Shown here in pieces: positions 1 to 7,469 of a stretch of 35,291 nucleotides of DNA. The stretch lies in assembly GCA_025459425.1 (NCBI GenBank), contig JALOQF010000025.1, positions 1-35,291 on the forward strand. The letters are read 5' to 3'. A model generated the notes under the pieces. It saw only the letters and a list, made by a program, of their open reading frames with translations. It was not told where the DNA came from and did not search any database. This stretch comes from Myxococcaceae bacterium. Lineage in GTDB: Bacteria; Myxococcota; Myxococcia; Myxococcales; Myxococcaceae. Position 1 is the first letter of the stretch; the number at the start of each line of letters is the position of its first letter. Both the position numbers and the translations under genes were made by a program.

Positions 1-489
1 ACGGGCGGCGCGGGCCCGGCCCTCATGCGCTCGGCGGCGCGCGCGCTCCCGACGGCGTGCGTGTCGGTCGACCTGGTCGACGACGACGCCGCGGCCGAGA
101 CGGCCCTCGAGCTGGCGACGGAAGGCCGGCTCGTGGTGCTGACGCTCCGTGCGACGTCTTCGTCGGGGGCGCTCCACCGGCTGGCGGCGCTCGACGCGAA
201 GCGGCACCGTCGACGGCTCGCCGAGACGCTCGCCGCGGTGGTGACGGTGCGGCTCCTCCCGGGGCGCGAGGGCCTCGTGCACGCCGCCGAGCTGCTCCGG
301 CCGTCAGAGGGGCTGCGCCGTCACCTGCGCGGCAACGAGACGCCCGCGCCACCGGTGCTGCTCGAGCCGGAGGGGCTGACGCTCGACGACCGACTGCTGG
401 CGGCCCTTCGTCGGGGGGAGCTGTCACCCGAGGCCGCGCGACGCTGGCTCATCGACCCCCGCCGGCTGGAAGCCGCGGAGCCGGGCTGA
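1..489 (+). CDS. PilT/PilU-like type IV pilus retraction ATPase, C-terminal fragment
   Basis: The open frame runs off the left edge, so only the last 162 residues are present. It matches the C-terminal half of PilT-family hexameric ATPases: the stretch after the Walker B region (ALELATEGRLVVLTL), the helix before the conserved QRLLP-type segment (here VTVRLLPG), and a tail (LLAALRRGELSPEAARRW) that parallels the PilT end where 'LVRRNVISPAEA' is usual. These enzymes sit at the inner-membrane base of the type IV pilus and power retraction. The His box, normally HLVxxTLHT, reads RLVVLTLRA here, so both histidines are replaced by arginine; this may be a divergent paralogue. Walker A lies outside the window. 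The last 41 bases overlap tail to tail with the kinase gene on the other strand. A GspE/PilB-type relative is less likely because no zinc-binding CxxC is seen. Confidence 0.75.
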   Translation, partial: TGGAGPALMRSAARALPTACVSVDLVDDDAAAETALELATEGRLVVLTLRATSSSGALHRLAALDAKRHRRRLAETLAAVVTVRLLPGREGLVHAAELLRPSEGLRRHLRGNETPAPPVLLEPEGLTLDDRLLAALRRGELSPEAARRWLIDPRRLEAAEPG

Positions 490-2041
490 ACTCTGCCGGA
501 CGCAGGAAGAGGCGCATCGTGGTGCCGGTGCCTGGGTGCGAGCACACCTGCGCGGCGCCGCCGCAGCGCTCGAGCACGTCGCGCACCATCGCGAGCCCCA
601 GCCCGGTGCCGCCGCTCGCGAAGCGGGTCGTCTCGTAGGGCTGGAAGAGCGACGCCATGCGCGAGGCCTCGATGCCCGCGCCCGTGTCCTGGACTTCGAG
701 CGCGACCCACCGCCCGGCCGTCACGGGCTTCCACGCGCCGGGTTCAGGCTCTCGCAGCGTCACCTCGAACACGCGCAGCACGAGGTTGCCCCGCCCTTCC
801 ATCGCGTTGCGGGCGTTCAGGCAGAGGTTCACCAGCACGCGCACCAGGTCGGTCTCGGCGCACGACACCCGTGGCACCTGCTTGAGCTCCATCACCAGTG
901 AGATGTCGGCCGGGAGCGAGCGGCGAATGAGCGTGTGGGTCCGCTGCACCACGGCGGACACCTCGCAGGTTCCGACGGGAACCGGGGTGCCACGGCCGAA
1001 GTCGAGCAGCTCCCGCACCATCGCGGCCGCCCGCGTCGCCGTGTCCGTCAGCAGGGCGGCGTCCTCGTGGCGGTCGGCCTCGCTGCGCCCCTCTTCGAGC
1101 AGGTTCGTCGCCATCACCAGCGGCAGCAGCAGGTTGTTGAGGTCGTGCGCCACCGTGGCCGTCATCGCCCCGAGGGTCTGCAGCCGGGCGGCCCGGCTCT
1201 GGGCGGCGCGGCGTTGCTCCATCACCTCGGCGGGCTGCAGCTCGAGCAGCGCGCCCTCGATGGCGCCCGAGGGGCCGAACAGCGCGTGGGAGTGCACCTC
1301 GAAGTGCCGCCCGTTTCGCACCTGCGTCGTCGCGCTCCACGACTGCGACTCGGGCGTGAAGGTGACGGGCACCGACGGCTCGTCCCACAGGCTCGACACG
1401 CGCGCGCCCAGCGCCATCGCCTCGTCGCAGCCCAGCAGCCGCAGCGCAGCGCGGTTCGAGGCGCGCACCACCCCCTCGACGTCGACGAGCACGAGCGGTG
1501 CGTCGATGGAGCCGAGCACGACCTGGAGCCACGCCGGGTCTTCCGCCCGGGGCCGCGCCACGACGCGGGCGCGCCGCGACATGCGCTCCAGCGCCTGGGC
1601 CACGCCGATGGCGGCGGCTTCGAAGGCGACCGACGTGGCGTCCTTGAGCAACCACTGCGGCTCGCGGCGTAGCCCGACGAGGTGGGCCGGCGGGCCGCCG
1701 GGGTAGGGCGCCAGCACCAACAGGCCATGGTGAAACCCCGCTTCATCCCACGCCGCGCCGAGCGCCGCGGGCACGTCGGGGCGGGCGAGGGTCGTGAGGC
1801 CCCGGGGCCCCGGGGCGAGGTGGCTCGCGGTGGCCTCGACGGTGGTGGGGCTCGCACCGAAGGCCAGCACGACGACGTCGTCCGACGCCCACCCCGGTAC
1901 GACGGCGCCCAGCGCATCGAGTTTCACGTGGCGCGCCACGTCCGGCAGGGCGCGCTCCAGTGAGGGCAGGTCGTCCGCGCCCTGGAAGAGCGAAGCGAGC
2001 GAGCGCAGGAGCTCGACGGTGGGCACCGGGGGCGTCGTCAT
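449..2041 (-). CDS. Soluble sensor histidine kinase with GAF-like and PAS regions
   Basis: A 530-residue protein without membrane segments. The first ~165 residues look GAF-like, residues ~175-290 PAS-like (VLVDVEGVVRASNRAALRLL), followed by a HisKA helix with the phospho-acceptor H299 in VAHDLNNLL, the N box NLCLNARNAM (N409), the G1 box DTGAGI (452-457) and the G2 box GGTGLGL (477-483). All catalytic motifs are intact. The type resembles NtrB-like kinases. It has no receiver domain and lies 92 bases downstream of the NarL-like regulator, transcribed the same way, so it may feed that regulator or an unlinked one. A GTG seven codons upstream (2062) is possible, but the ATG at 2041 is favoured: the box TACCTT lies seven bases before it, fitting a leaderless start, and no Shine-Dalgarno sequence precedes either codon. 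Confidence 0.9.
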   Translation of the reverse strand: MTTPPVPTVELLRSLASLFQGADDLPSLERALPDVARHVKLDALGAVVPGWASDDVVVLAFGASPTTVEATASHLAPGPRGLTTLARPDVPAALGAAWDEAGFHHGLLVLAPYPGGPPAHLVGLRREPQWLLKDATSVAFEAAAIGVAQALERMSRRARVVARPRAEDPAWLQVVLGSIDAPLVLVDVEGVVRASNRAALRLLGCDEAMALGARVSSLWDEPSVPVTFTPESQSWSATTQVRNGRHFEVHSHALFGPSGAIEGALLELQPAEVMEQRRAAQSRAARLQTLGAMTATVAHDLNNLLLPLVMATNLLEEGRSEADRHEDAALLTDTATRAAAMVRELLDFGRGTPVPVGTCEVSAVVQRTHTLIRRSLPADISLVMELKQVPRVSCAETDLVRVLVNLCLNARNAMEGRGNLVLRVFEVTLREPEPGAWKPVTAGRWVALEVQDTGAGIEASRMASLFQPYETTRFASGGTGLGLAMVRDVLERCGGAAQVCSHPGTGTTMRLFLRPAEFSPAPRLPAGGGR

Positions 2042-2048
2042 GCCAGCG

Positions 2049-2054
2049 AAGGTA
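2049..2054 (-). promoter_or_regulatory. Candidate -10 box (TACCTT) for a leaderless start
   Basis: On the minus strand TACCTT is followed by seven bases and then the ATG at 2041. TAnnnT seven bases before a start codon is the arrangement of leaderless promoters known in other GC-rich bacteria. No convincing -35 element is visible at 17 bases upstream. Confidence 0.3.
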
Positions 2055-2133
2055 CCGGCCACCGCCCGGGCCCACCGTCGGGTGGAACGACGAAACCGCT
2101 GTCAGGTCTTCACCCGACGAGCGCGCCCCCGGT

Positions 2134-2772
2134 TCAGCTCGCGTCGATGAGCCGATGTCGAATCGCGAAGCGGGTGAGCTCGACGTTCGAGCGCAGGCCG
2201 AGCTTCTCGCCCAGCCGGGCCCGGTACGTGCCGATGGTCTTCTCGGACAGGTTGAGCTCGGCGGCGATGCGCTTGAGCGACTGGCCCTGGGCGATGAGGC
2301 GGAGCACCTCGAGCTCGCGGTGCGAGAGGCGCTCGAGCGGCTCGACGTCTTCGTGCACGACGTCTTCGGCGAGCTGTTCGGCCAGGGCGCGCGACACGTA
2401 GCGGCGGCCCGCCAGCACCTGGCGAACGGCCGCGACCAGCTCGTCGGCCGCGGTCGACTTGGTGACATAGCCCCGCGCGCCGAGGCGGAGGCTGCGCGAG
2501 GCGAAGCCGTGCTCGGGGTAGCCGCTCATCACCAGCACAGGCAGCTTCGGGTGGGTGGTGGAGAGCCCCTGGAGCAGCTCGAGGCCGCTGCGCCCGGGCA
2601 GGTTGATGTCGAGGACGACGAGCGCCCAGGCCTGGGCCTCGATGGCGCGCATCGCCGCCGAGATGTCGCCGGCCTCGCCGAGCTCGACGTCGGAGATGGC
2701 CGAGCGCAGCAGCGCCGCGAGGCCCGCGCGCACCACGACGTGGTCGTCGACGAGGAGGATGCGGGTCGTCAT
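2134..2772 (-). CDS. NarL/FixJ-family response regulator
   Basis: A 212-residue two-domain regulator. The receiver domain (1-~120) has the acidic pair D9/D10, phospho-acceptor D55 in VVLDINLPG, the Ser switch residue (LVMSGYP) and the conserved Lys (YVTKS). A LuxR-type helix-turn-helix domain fills ~147-208, with LSHRELEVLRLIAQG and LSEKTIGTYRARLGEKLG. Such proteins bind DNA as dimers after phosphorylation by a NarX/DegS-type kinase. The ATG shares the ATGA overlap with the stop of the upstream kinase (4 bases), so the two are almost certainly co-translated cognate partners. The target genes cannot be told from sequence. Confidence 0.95.
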   Translation of the reverse strand: MTTRILLVDDHVVVRAGLAALLRSAISDVELGEAGDISAAMRAIEAQAWALVVLDINLPGRSGLELLQGLSTTHPKLPVLVMSGYPEHGFASRSLRLGARGYVTKSTAADELVAAVRQVLAGRRYVSRALAEQLAEDVVHEDVEPLERLSHRELEVLRLIAQGQSLKRIAAELNLSEKTIGTYRARLGEKLGLRSNVELTRFAIRHRLIDAS

Positions 2773-4517
2773 GGCCGGGCCCCGGGGAGGGTGAGGACGA
2801 CGCGGGTCCCCGGCTGGCCCTCGGGAGAGGACACGGCGAGCGCTCCGCCGATGCCGGCCGCGCGCTCCAGCATGCCGCGCAGCCCGAGGCGGGCGCGGTC
2901 TGGCGTGGCCGCCGGCAGCCCGACCCCGTCGTCTTCCACCTCGAGCACGACCACGGCCTGCGCGCCGGCCCCGCCACCAGGCGCGTCACCGAGCAGCCGG
3001 GCCAGCCGCACCCGCACGTGCGTCGCGCGGGCATGCCGCGCCACGTTGGTGAGCGCTTCCTGGCCGATGCGGAAGACGGCCGCCGCGACGTCGGGAGCGA
3101 GCGGGCCCGGGTCCCCGATGTCGCGCTGGCACGGCAGGCCGGTGCGCCGCTCGAAGGCCCGCACCTCTTCGTCGAGCGCGGCCGCCAGCCCGAGCGCCTC
3201 GAGGGAGGCCGGCCTGAGGGCCTGGCTGATGCGCTGCACCTCGACGAGCGTCTCGTCGGCGAGGGCCGAGGCCTCGACCACGTCGTCGACGAGCCGCCCC
3301 GGAGCCTCGCGCCAGTTCGAAATCTGGTGCTCCACCGCGCGCAGCTGCAGCTTGAGGGCGGTCAGCCGCTGGCCGAGGTCGTCGTGCAGGTCCCTCGACA
3401 GGCGGGCCTGTTCGTCTTCGCGCAGCGTCATCGAGCGCCGCGTCAGCGCGCGCAGCTCGTCCTCCTGGCGCAGGGCCTCGGTGACGTCGCGCGAGAAGAC
3501 GACGACGGACTCGACGAGCCCGGCCGTGTCGAGCAGGGGCACGAGCTGCAGGTCGACGGTGGCCAGCCCGATGCGCGAGCGCAGCTCGAGCGGCCGCTTC
3601 GTCGCGCGGACGCGGTCGAGCGCGCCCACCACGTCGGTGTGCTGGTCGGCGGGGAGGAGCGACGCGAGGGTCTTGCCCACGAGGTCGGCGGGTGCTCCAG
3701 GGACGCTGCGGGCGAAGCGGTTGACGAGCTGGAGGCGATTGGCCGAGTCGACCACGAAGACGCCGACGGGCACCTCGTCGAGGAAGAGGTCGAGCTGGCT
3801 CCGCGTGCGGCGCTGCTCGAGGAGCGTCGCGACCATCGCGGCGAAGTGCCCGAGACCGGGGCCCCAGGCCGCCTGGAAGAAGCCCGGCCTGCGCGTGCGC
3901 ACCAGCAGCACGCCCGCCATGGGGTTCCCCACCGGCTGCCCACACATCTCGGCGACGCCGTCGGACCCCGGCGGCAGGTCGGGGGCGCGCGTCACCACGA
4001 AGTCGCCGCGGGAAAAGGCGCCTTCGAGGCGTGGCCCGTGGACGGGCGAGGCGAGCATCGCCGCGTAGACGGACTCGGCGGTCTCGGCGCTGGCCCGGGA
4101 GATGGCGGCGAGCCGCATGGCGCCGTCGGCGGTCCGCACCCGCAGCCATGCCGAGTGGACGTCGGGGTGTTCGCACAAGAGGTCGCACACCCGCTGGCCG
4201 AACGTCGCCGGGTCGGGCCACTGCCGCGCGAGCGCCTCGGCCCGTCGGATGAAGCCCAGCAGGGTGACGATTTCCCCGAGGACGCGCTCGAGCCCGTCGC
4301 GCGCCGCCTGCTCCCGCCGCAGCAGCACCAGCAGGAGCGCAGCCGTCGAGCCGACGAAGAAGAGCCCCTTCGCGGTCTGCAGGTCCTGCTGTTGAGCCAG
4401 GCCCGGAGCGAGCCGCTCGACGAGCTCGTCGGTGAGGAAGATCCACCCGCAGGCGGTCAGTGCATAGACGACGGGCAGGCTCCAACGCTGCCAGGGCGGG
4501 AACGGACGAGGCACCAC
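2769..4517 (-). CDS. NarX/DegS-type membrane sensor histidine kinase (HisKA_3)
   Basis: A 582-residue kinase. Two membrane segments (~12-30 and ~50-68) flank a short loop; the segment pattern (WIFLTDELVERL, then QTAKGLFFVGSTAALLLVLL) is a recurring N-terminal module of bacterial signalling proteins. A GAF-like region (~90-235) and a PAS domain (~245-350, VPVGVFVVDSANRLQLVNRF) follow. The HisKA_3 dimerisation helix carries H378 in SRDLHDDLGQRL, with the N box around N491 (QEALTNVARHA) and G1 at 529-533 (DDGVG). The protein is predicted to autophosphorylate and pass phosphate to D55 of the overlapping regulator. The start is GTG at 4517 or the adjacent GTG codon at 4514; GGGGGAG lies just upstream and fits the second slightly better. 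The stimulus is unknown. Confidence 0.93.
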   Translation of the reverse strand: MVPRPFPPWQRWSLPVVYALTACGWIFLTDELVERLAPGLAQQQDLQTAKGLFFVGSTAALLLVLLRREQAARDGLERVLGEIVTLLGFIRRAEALARQWPDPATFGQRVCDLLCEHPDVHSAWLRVRTADGAMRLAAISRASAETAESVYAAMLASPVHGPRLEGAFSRGDFVVTRAPDLPPGSDGVAEMCGQPVGNPMAGVLLVRTRRPGFFQAAWGPGLGHFAAMVATLLEQRRTRSQLDLFLDEVPVGVFVVDSANRLQLVNRFARSVPGAPADLVGKTLASLLPADQHTDVVGALDRVRATKRPLELRSRIGLATVDLQLVPLLDTAGLVESVVVFSRDVTEALRQEDELRALTRRSMTLREDEQARLSRDLHDDLGQRLTALKLQLRAVEHQISNWREAPGRLVDDVVEASALADETLVEVQRISQALRPASLEALGLAAALDEEVRAFERRTGLPCQRDIGDPGPLAPDVAAAVFRIGQEALTNVARHARATHVRVRLARLLGDAPGGGAGAQAVVVLEVEDDGVGLPAATPDRARLGLRGMLERAAGIGGALAVSSPEGQPGTRVVLTLPGARP

Positions 4518-4589
4518 GGCTCCCCCAGGAGGACAAGCCGATGGATATCAAAGCAATGTGCCGAAGAGCACTCCTTTTCCGGCGCGCCG

Positions 4590-4805
4590 CTACTCGCCGC
4601 CGAGGGCCTTTCGTTCGACCTCGTCGGCGCGCTGCTGGGCGTCCTCTTCGATGCGCGTCGCGGCCCCGCGCACGTTGTCGAGGGTCTGCTTCGGCGCCGA
4701 CGGTCCGGCTCCCTCGGCGACGGGAGCGGACGGCCGCAGCAAGGTCCAGTAGACGGCGCCTGCGATGACGGCGAGGCCGAGGACCAACGAGAGGAGTTTG
4801 CCCAT
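4590..4805 (-). CDS. Small single-pass membrane protein, unknown function
   Basis: A 71-residue protein that I do not recognise. An N-terminal hydrophobic segment (LLSLVLGLAVIAGAVYWTLL, ~4-23) is followed by a short Pro/Ala linker and a charged, probably helical tail (LDNVRGAATRIEEDAQQRAD). It looks like a membrane-anchored helix with the tail outside the cytoplasm if the segment inserts N-in. The proposed ATG overlaps the ATG of the divergent lipoprotein gene (CATG). No Shine-Dalgarno sequence precedes it, but TACGCT lies seven bases upstream. An ATG at 4835 in the same frame would add ten residues. Downstream (4518-4589) there is a 72-base spacer before the kinase operon, which runs in the same direction. 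Confidence 0.6.
   Translation of the reverse strand: MGKLLSLVLGLAVIAGAVYWTLLRPSAPVAEGAGPSAPKQTLDNVRGAATRIEEDAQQRADEVERKALGGE
4791..4796 (+). promoter_or_regulatory. Shine-Dalgarno sequence GAGGAG
   Basis: GAGGAG is seven bases before the ATG at 4804 and decides that start against the in-frame ATG at 4765. It lies inside the coding sequence of the divergent small membrane protein. Confidence 0.75.
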
Positions 4806-6855
4806 GAGACGAAGCGTAGCGCGGTCCGTGGCCATCACGCTGGTCACGCTGGGGGCCGGGTGTACGCCGCCGCCCGCGGGGTTCGACTTCCGCGCTGCCG
4901 CCGAGGTCGAGGGGCTGGTGGCCTCGTCGCTCGAGTTCGTCGGTGACCCCCGCTTGACGTCCAGCCAGGCCGATCGCCCCGAGGTCGAGACGAGCCGCGT
5001 GGCGCGGTTCACCGTGGCGGTGCTCCCGCGCGCCGACTGCACCGACTGCTACCGCCTCGAACGTGACGGCGACCGGTTCGTCGTGCGGGGTGGCGTGCCG
5101 CTGGGCGTTCAGTACGGCGTCGCGCACCTGCTCGAGCTGCACGGCTACCGGTTTCACCACCCGTGGAAGACGTACGTGCCCGAGGCGCTGCTCGAGCCCG
5201 ACCCGGCGGCCTTCGACCGCGACTTCGCGCCCGAGCTGTCACGGCGGCGGGGCCTTCACCTGCACACGCTGCACCCCATCGAGGCGCTGTACGACTTCTG
5301 GGTGCCGTCGGCGAAGAACCTCGAGGGCGCGCGGCGCACCATCGACTTCGTGGTGAAGAACCGGGGCAACGCCATCTCGATGTACGCGCTCGACGACATC
5401 ACCCCGGGCGACGCGACCGCCGACGCGTGGAAGGCGCACACGCGCCGAATCCTCGAGTACGCGCGCTCCCGCGGCGTCACCACCAGCATCTCGATTCAGC
5501 TCTTCGGCAAGTCGAACCTGCAGCAGTCCTTCGACCTCATCGACGACGACACGGTGCCCGACCCGCTTCCCGAGCTCGAGCGCCGGCTGCACGTGCTGCT
5601 CGACGACGTGCCCTACGACGACGTCACGCTGACCTTCGGCGAGTTCTTCAAGGCCGACCCGGAGCGGCTGGTGCGGAGCATCGACGAGACCACCGACGCG
5701 CTGTTGCGGGTGAAGCCGGGCCTCGAGCTGTCGGCGAGCATTCACGTCGGCAACTACCCCGACCTGCGCGTCGACTTCCGTGGCGAGCGGCAGCTCTATT
5801 ACTTCCTGGTGCGCTACGCGAAGGCGCCCATCGTGCCGTGGGTGCACACCGTCTTCTATTACACGCTGTATGGCGACGCGGGCGGGGCGTACCTGCACGA
5901 CGACTTCTCGGAGCACCGCGCCTACCTCGAGGCCCGGCTGAAGCAGGGCCAGCGCGCGAGCTACTTCCCCGAGTCGGCGTACTGGGTGGCCTTCGACAAC
6001 AGCGTGCCGACGTACCTGCCGGTCTACGTGAAGAGCCGCTGGCTCGACCTCTCGAAGCTGGCGCCGCAGGGGCTCGAGGAGCACATGCTCTTCAGCTCCG
6101 GCTGGGAGTGGGGCTCCTGGCAGACCGACGCCGCGACGCTCCGCATGGGCTTTTCGGTGCCGCAGACGTGGAGCGAGCCGCTCACCGAGCAGTTCGCGCC
6201 CTTCGGGCCCCGGGGCCGCGCGGCCGCCGACCTGATTCGCCGCCTGGGCGACCTGCAGGACGAGGCCCTCATCGGGCAGCGCCTCGCGGCCTACCTGGCG
6301 AGCCGCGACGAGGTCATCGAGGTGGGCAAGGCGCGCGGCATCGTCTCGCAGCCCGACCGCGTGCTGTTCTCGGACCTGGTGGCCATGACGCCAGCCGACC
6401 GCAGCCGCTTCGTGGCCACGGTGCTCGAGCCGCTCGGCCGCTTCGCCGAGGCGCAGGGTGGGCTCGACGCCGAGCTGTCGGAGCTCGCGCTCCCCGACGA
6501 CAACCCCTTCTTCGTCGAGCTGAAGGACGGCTTCGGGGTGACCGCCGCCCGGGGCCGGTTCATTCACGCGCTCTACCGCGCCGTCGCGGCCTCGGCCGGG
6601 GGCGCCGACGCAGCGCCCTGGCTGGCGCAGGCCGAGGCCGAGTTGTCGCGCGCCGAGACGTTCGTCTCACGCCGCCGCCGCGCCCTGTGGGACCCCGACG
6701 CCACCGAGGTGCTGCGCGCGATGCCGAACCCCACCTTCTACGACTACGGCTACCTGCGCGAAGCCGACACCCTGTGCTTCTGGAAGCGCGAGCGCGCCCA
6801 GGTGCGAAACCTGCTGAAGGGCGAGGGCCTCTTCGTGCCGGCCTGCGTGCTGTGA
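4804..6855 (+). CDS. Large lipoprotein, putative glycoside-hydrolase-like
   Basis: A 683-residue protein. The signal peptide MRRSVARSVAITLVTLGAGC ends in a loose lipobox, suggesting lipidation at C20. Residues ~35-130 resemble the alpha/beta domain that precedes the TIM barrel in GH20/GH67-like enzymes (GGVPLGVQYGVAHLLELHGYRF). The next ~350 residues have barrel-like alternation with acidic strand ends (TLTFGEFF, ASYFPESAYW) and an aromatic patch (LFSSGWEWGSW). Helical sequence fills the C-terminal third. The family assignment is inference; a non-catalytic carbohydrate-binding role is possible. The ATG at 4804 is fixed by GAGGAG at 4791-4796, seven bases upstream; an upstream ATG at 4765 would spoil the signal peptide. 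Its promoter must lie within the divergent small gene. No sugar transporter or regulator is adjacent. Confidence 0.6.
   Translation: MRRSVARSVAITLVTLGAGCTPPPAGFDFRAAAEVEGLVASSLEFVGDPRLTSSQADRPEVETSRVARFTVAVLPRADCTDCYRLERDGDRFVVRGGVPLGVQYGVAHLLELHGYRFHHPWKTYVPEALLEPDPAAFDRDFAPELSRRRGLHLHTLHPIEALYDFWVPSAKNLEGARRTIDFVVKNRGNAISMYALDDITPGDATADAWKAHTRRILEYARSRGVTTSISIQLFGKSNLQQSFDLIDDDTVPDPLPELERRLHVLLDDVPYDDVTLTFGEFFKADPERLVRSIDETTDALLRVKPGLELSASIHVGNYPDLRVDFRGERQLYYFLVRYAKAPIVPWVHTVFYYTLYGDAGGAYLHDDFSEHRAYLEARLKQGQRASYFPESAYWVAFDNSVPTYLPVYVKSRWLDLSKLAPQGLEEHMLFSSGWEWGSWQTDAATLRMGFSVPQTWSEPLTEQFAPFGPRGRAAADLIRRLGDLQDEALIGQRLAAYLASRDEVIEVGKARGIVSQPDRVLFSDLVAMTPADRSRFVATVLEPLGRFAEAQGGLDAELSELALPDDNPFFVELKDGFGVTAARGRFIHALYRAVAASAGGADAAPWLAQAEAELSRAETFVSRRRRALWDPDATEVLRAMPNPTFYDYGYLREADTLCFWKRERAQVRNLLKGEGLFVPACVL
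4813..4818 (-). promoter_or_regulatory. Candidate -10 box (TACGCT) before the small membrane protein
   Basis: The minus strand reads GCGCTACGCT, then seven bases, then the ATG at 4805. The same ten bases occur before the molybdopterin oxidoreductase ATG. A leaderless start would explain the missing Shine-Dalgarno sequence. No -35 element is evident. The box lies inside the divergent lipoprotein's signal-peptide codons. Confidence 0.3.
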
Positions 6856-6858
6856 GTT

Positions 6859-6884
6859 CGGCTCCGGCTCGACGCTCGGAGCCG
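6859..6884 (+). terminator. Hairpin after the lipoprotein gene, possible terminator
   Basis: A perfect 8-base stem (CGGCTCCG and CGGAGCCG) with a 10-base loop begins three bases after the stop codon. No T-run follows, so it may act as a 3' stabiliser or a weak or factor-dependent terminator. It can serve both the plus gene and the minus gene that ends at 6969. Confidence 0.5.
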
Positions 6885-6968
6885 TTCATCGGTGAGGCGC
6901 AGCCGCGACACCGCCGCAGCGTCGCGGTCGAGTTGGGCGGTGGCTTCACGCGACGAGCGTGACGGGGC

Positions 6969-7436
6969 TCAGGCCTTTGGCTTTAGCGGCACCGTCGGCG
7001 CCGTGGTGGCGTCGAGCTGACGCACCCACTCCCGCACCAGCGTGGTGAACGGCGCCTTCAGGTTCGACAGCCGTCCCGGCGCGAGGGCGACGAGGGCGCG
7101 GTCTTCGGACAGCCACTCGACGAGGCGCGCCGCGGCGGGCGTCAGCACGATGGCCTTCGGCTGGGCCCGCTTCTTCGCGCCGGTGTGGAAGACGAGCTGC
7201 ACCTCGGTCGTCGAGCGGAGGTGGAACGTCGCGAAGAAGTCGTTCCCGACGCGGAAGCTCGGCGCGTTCCACTTGACGGCTTCGCTCACGCCCGGGGCGG
7301 CGTCGAGCACCCAGCGGCGCACGCGCACCACGTCGTCTCGCAGCGGGTGCTCCAGGGCCTCGAGGAAGGCGTCGACGTCGTTGCCCGCGGGGGGCGGGAG
7401 CTTGGCGGTGGAGCGGAGCGGCCTGGAGGGGGGCAT
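6969..7436 (-). CDS. DUF1801 / YdhG-like domain protein
   Basis: A 155-residue cytoplasmic protein. The core (VDAFLEALEHPLRDDVVRVR, then DAAPGVSEAVKWNAPSF) matches the DUF1801 pattern in which a helical start is followed by a conserved 'xxxKWxxPxF' strand and the strand TFHLRSTTEVQLVFH. Members include Bacillus YdhG/FraA-like proteins and YdeI-like proteins; the biochemical role is mostly unproven. The end carries a W(L)SEDRALVAL region typical of subfamilies that act on small-molecule or stress phenotypes, but no function can be given. The ATG at 7436 is chosen; a GTG at 7460 is an alternative that would leave only nine bases to the divergent gene. Confidence 0.75.
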   Translation of the reverse strand: MPPSRPLRSTAKLPPPAGNDVDAFLEALEHPLRDDVVRVRRWVLDAAPGVSEAVKWNAPSFRVGNDFFATFHLRSTTEVQLVFHTGAKKRAQPKAIVLTPAAARLVEWLSEDRALVALAPGRLSNLKAPFTTLVREWVRQLDATTAPTVPLKPKA

Positions 7437-7469
7437 GGCGTTCGTTCTTCCGTATGTCACGATGCGCCC

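Noticed and set aside
2072..2085. Hairpin CCACC-GTCG-GGTGG before the second kinase
   Set aside because: A five-base stem without T-run in very GC-rich DNA is expected by chance, and it lies upstream of a likely promoter.
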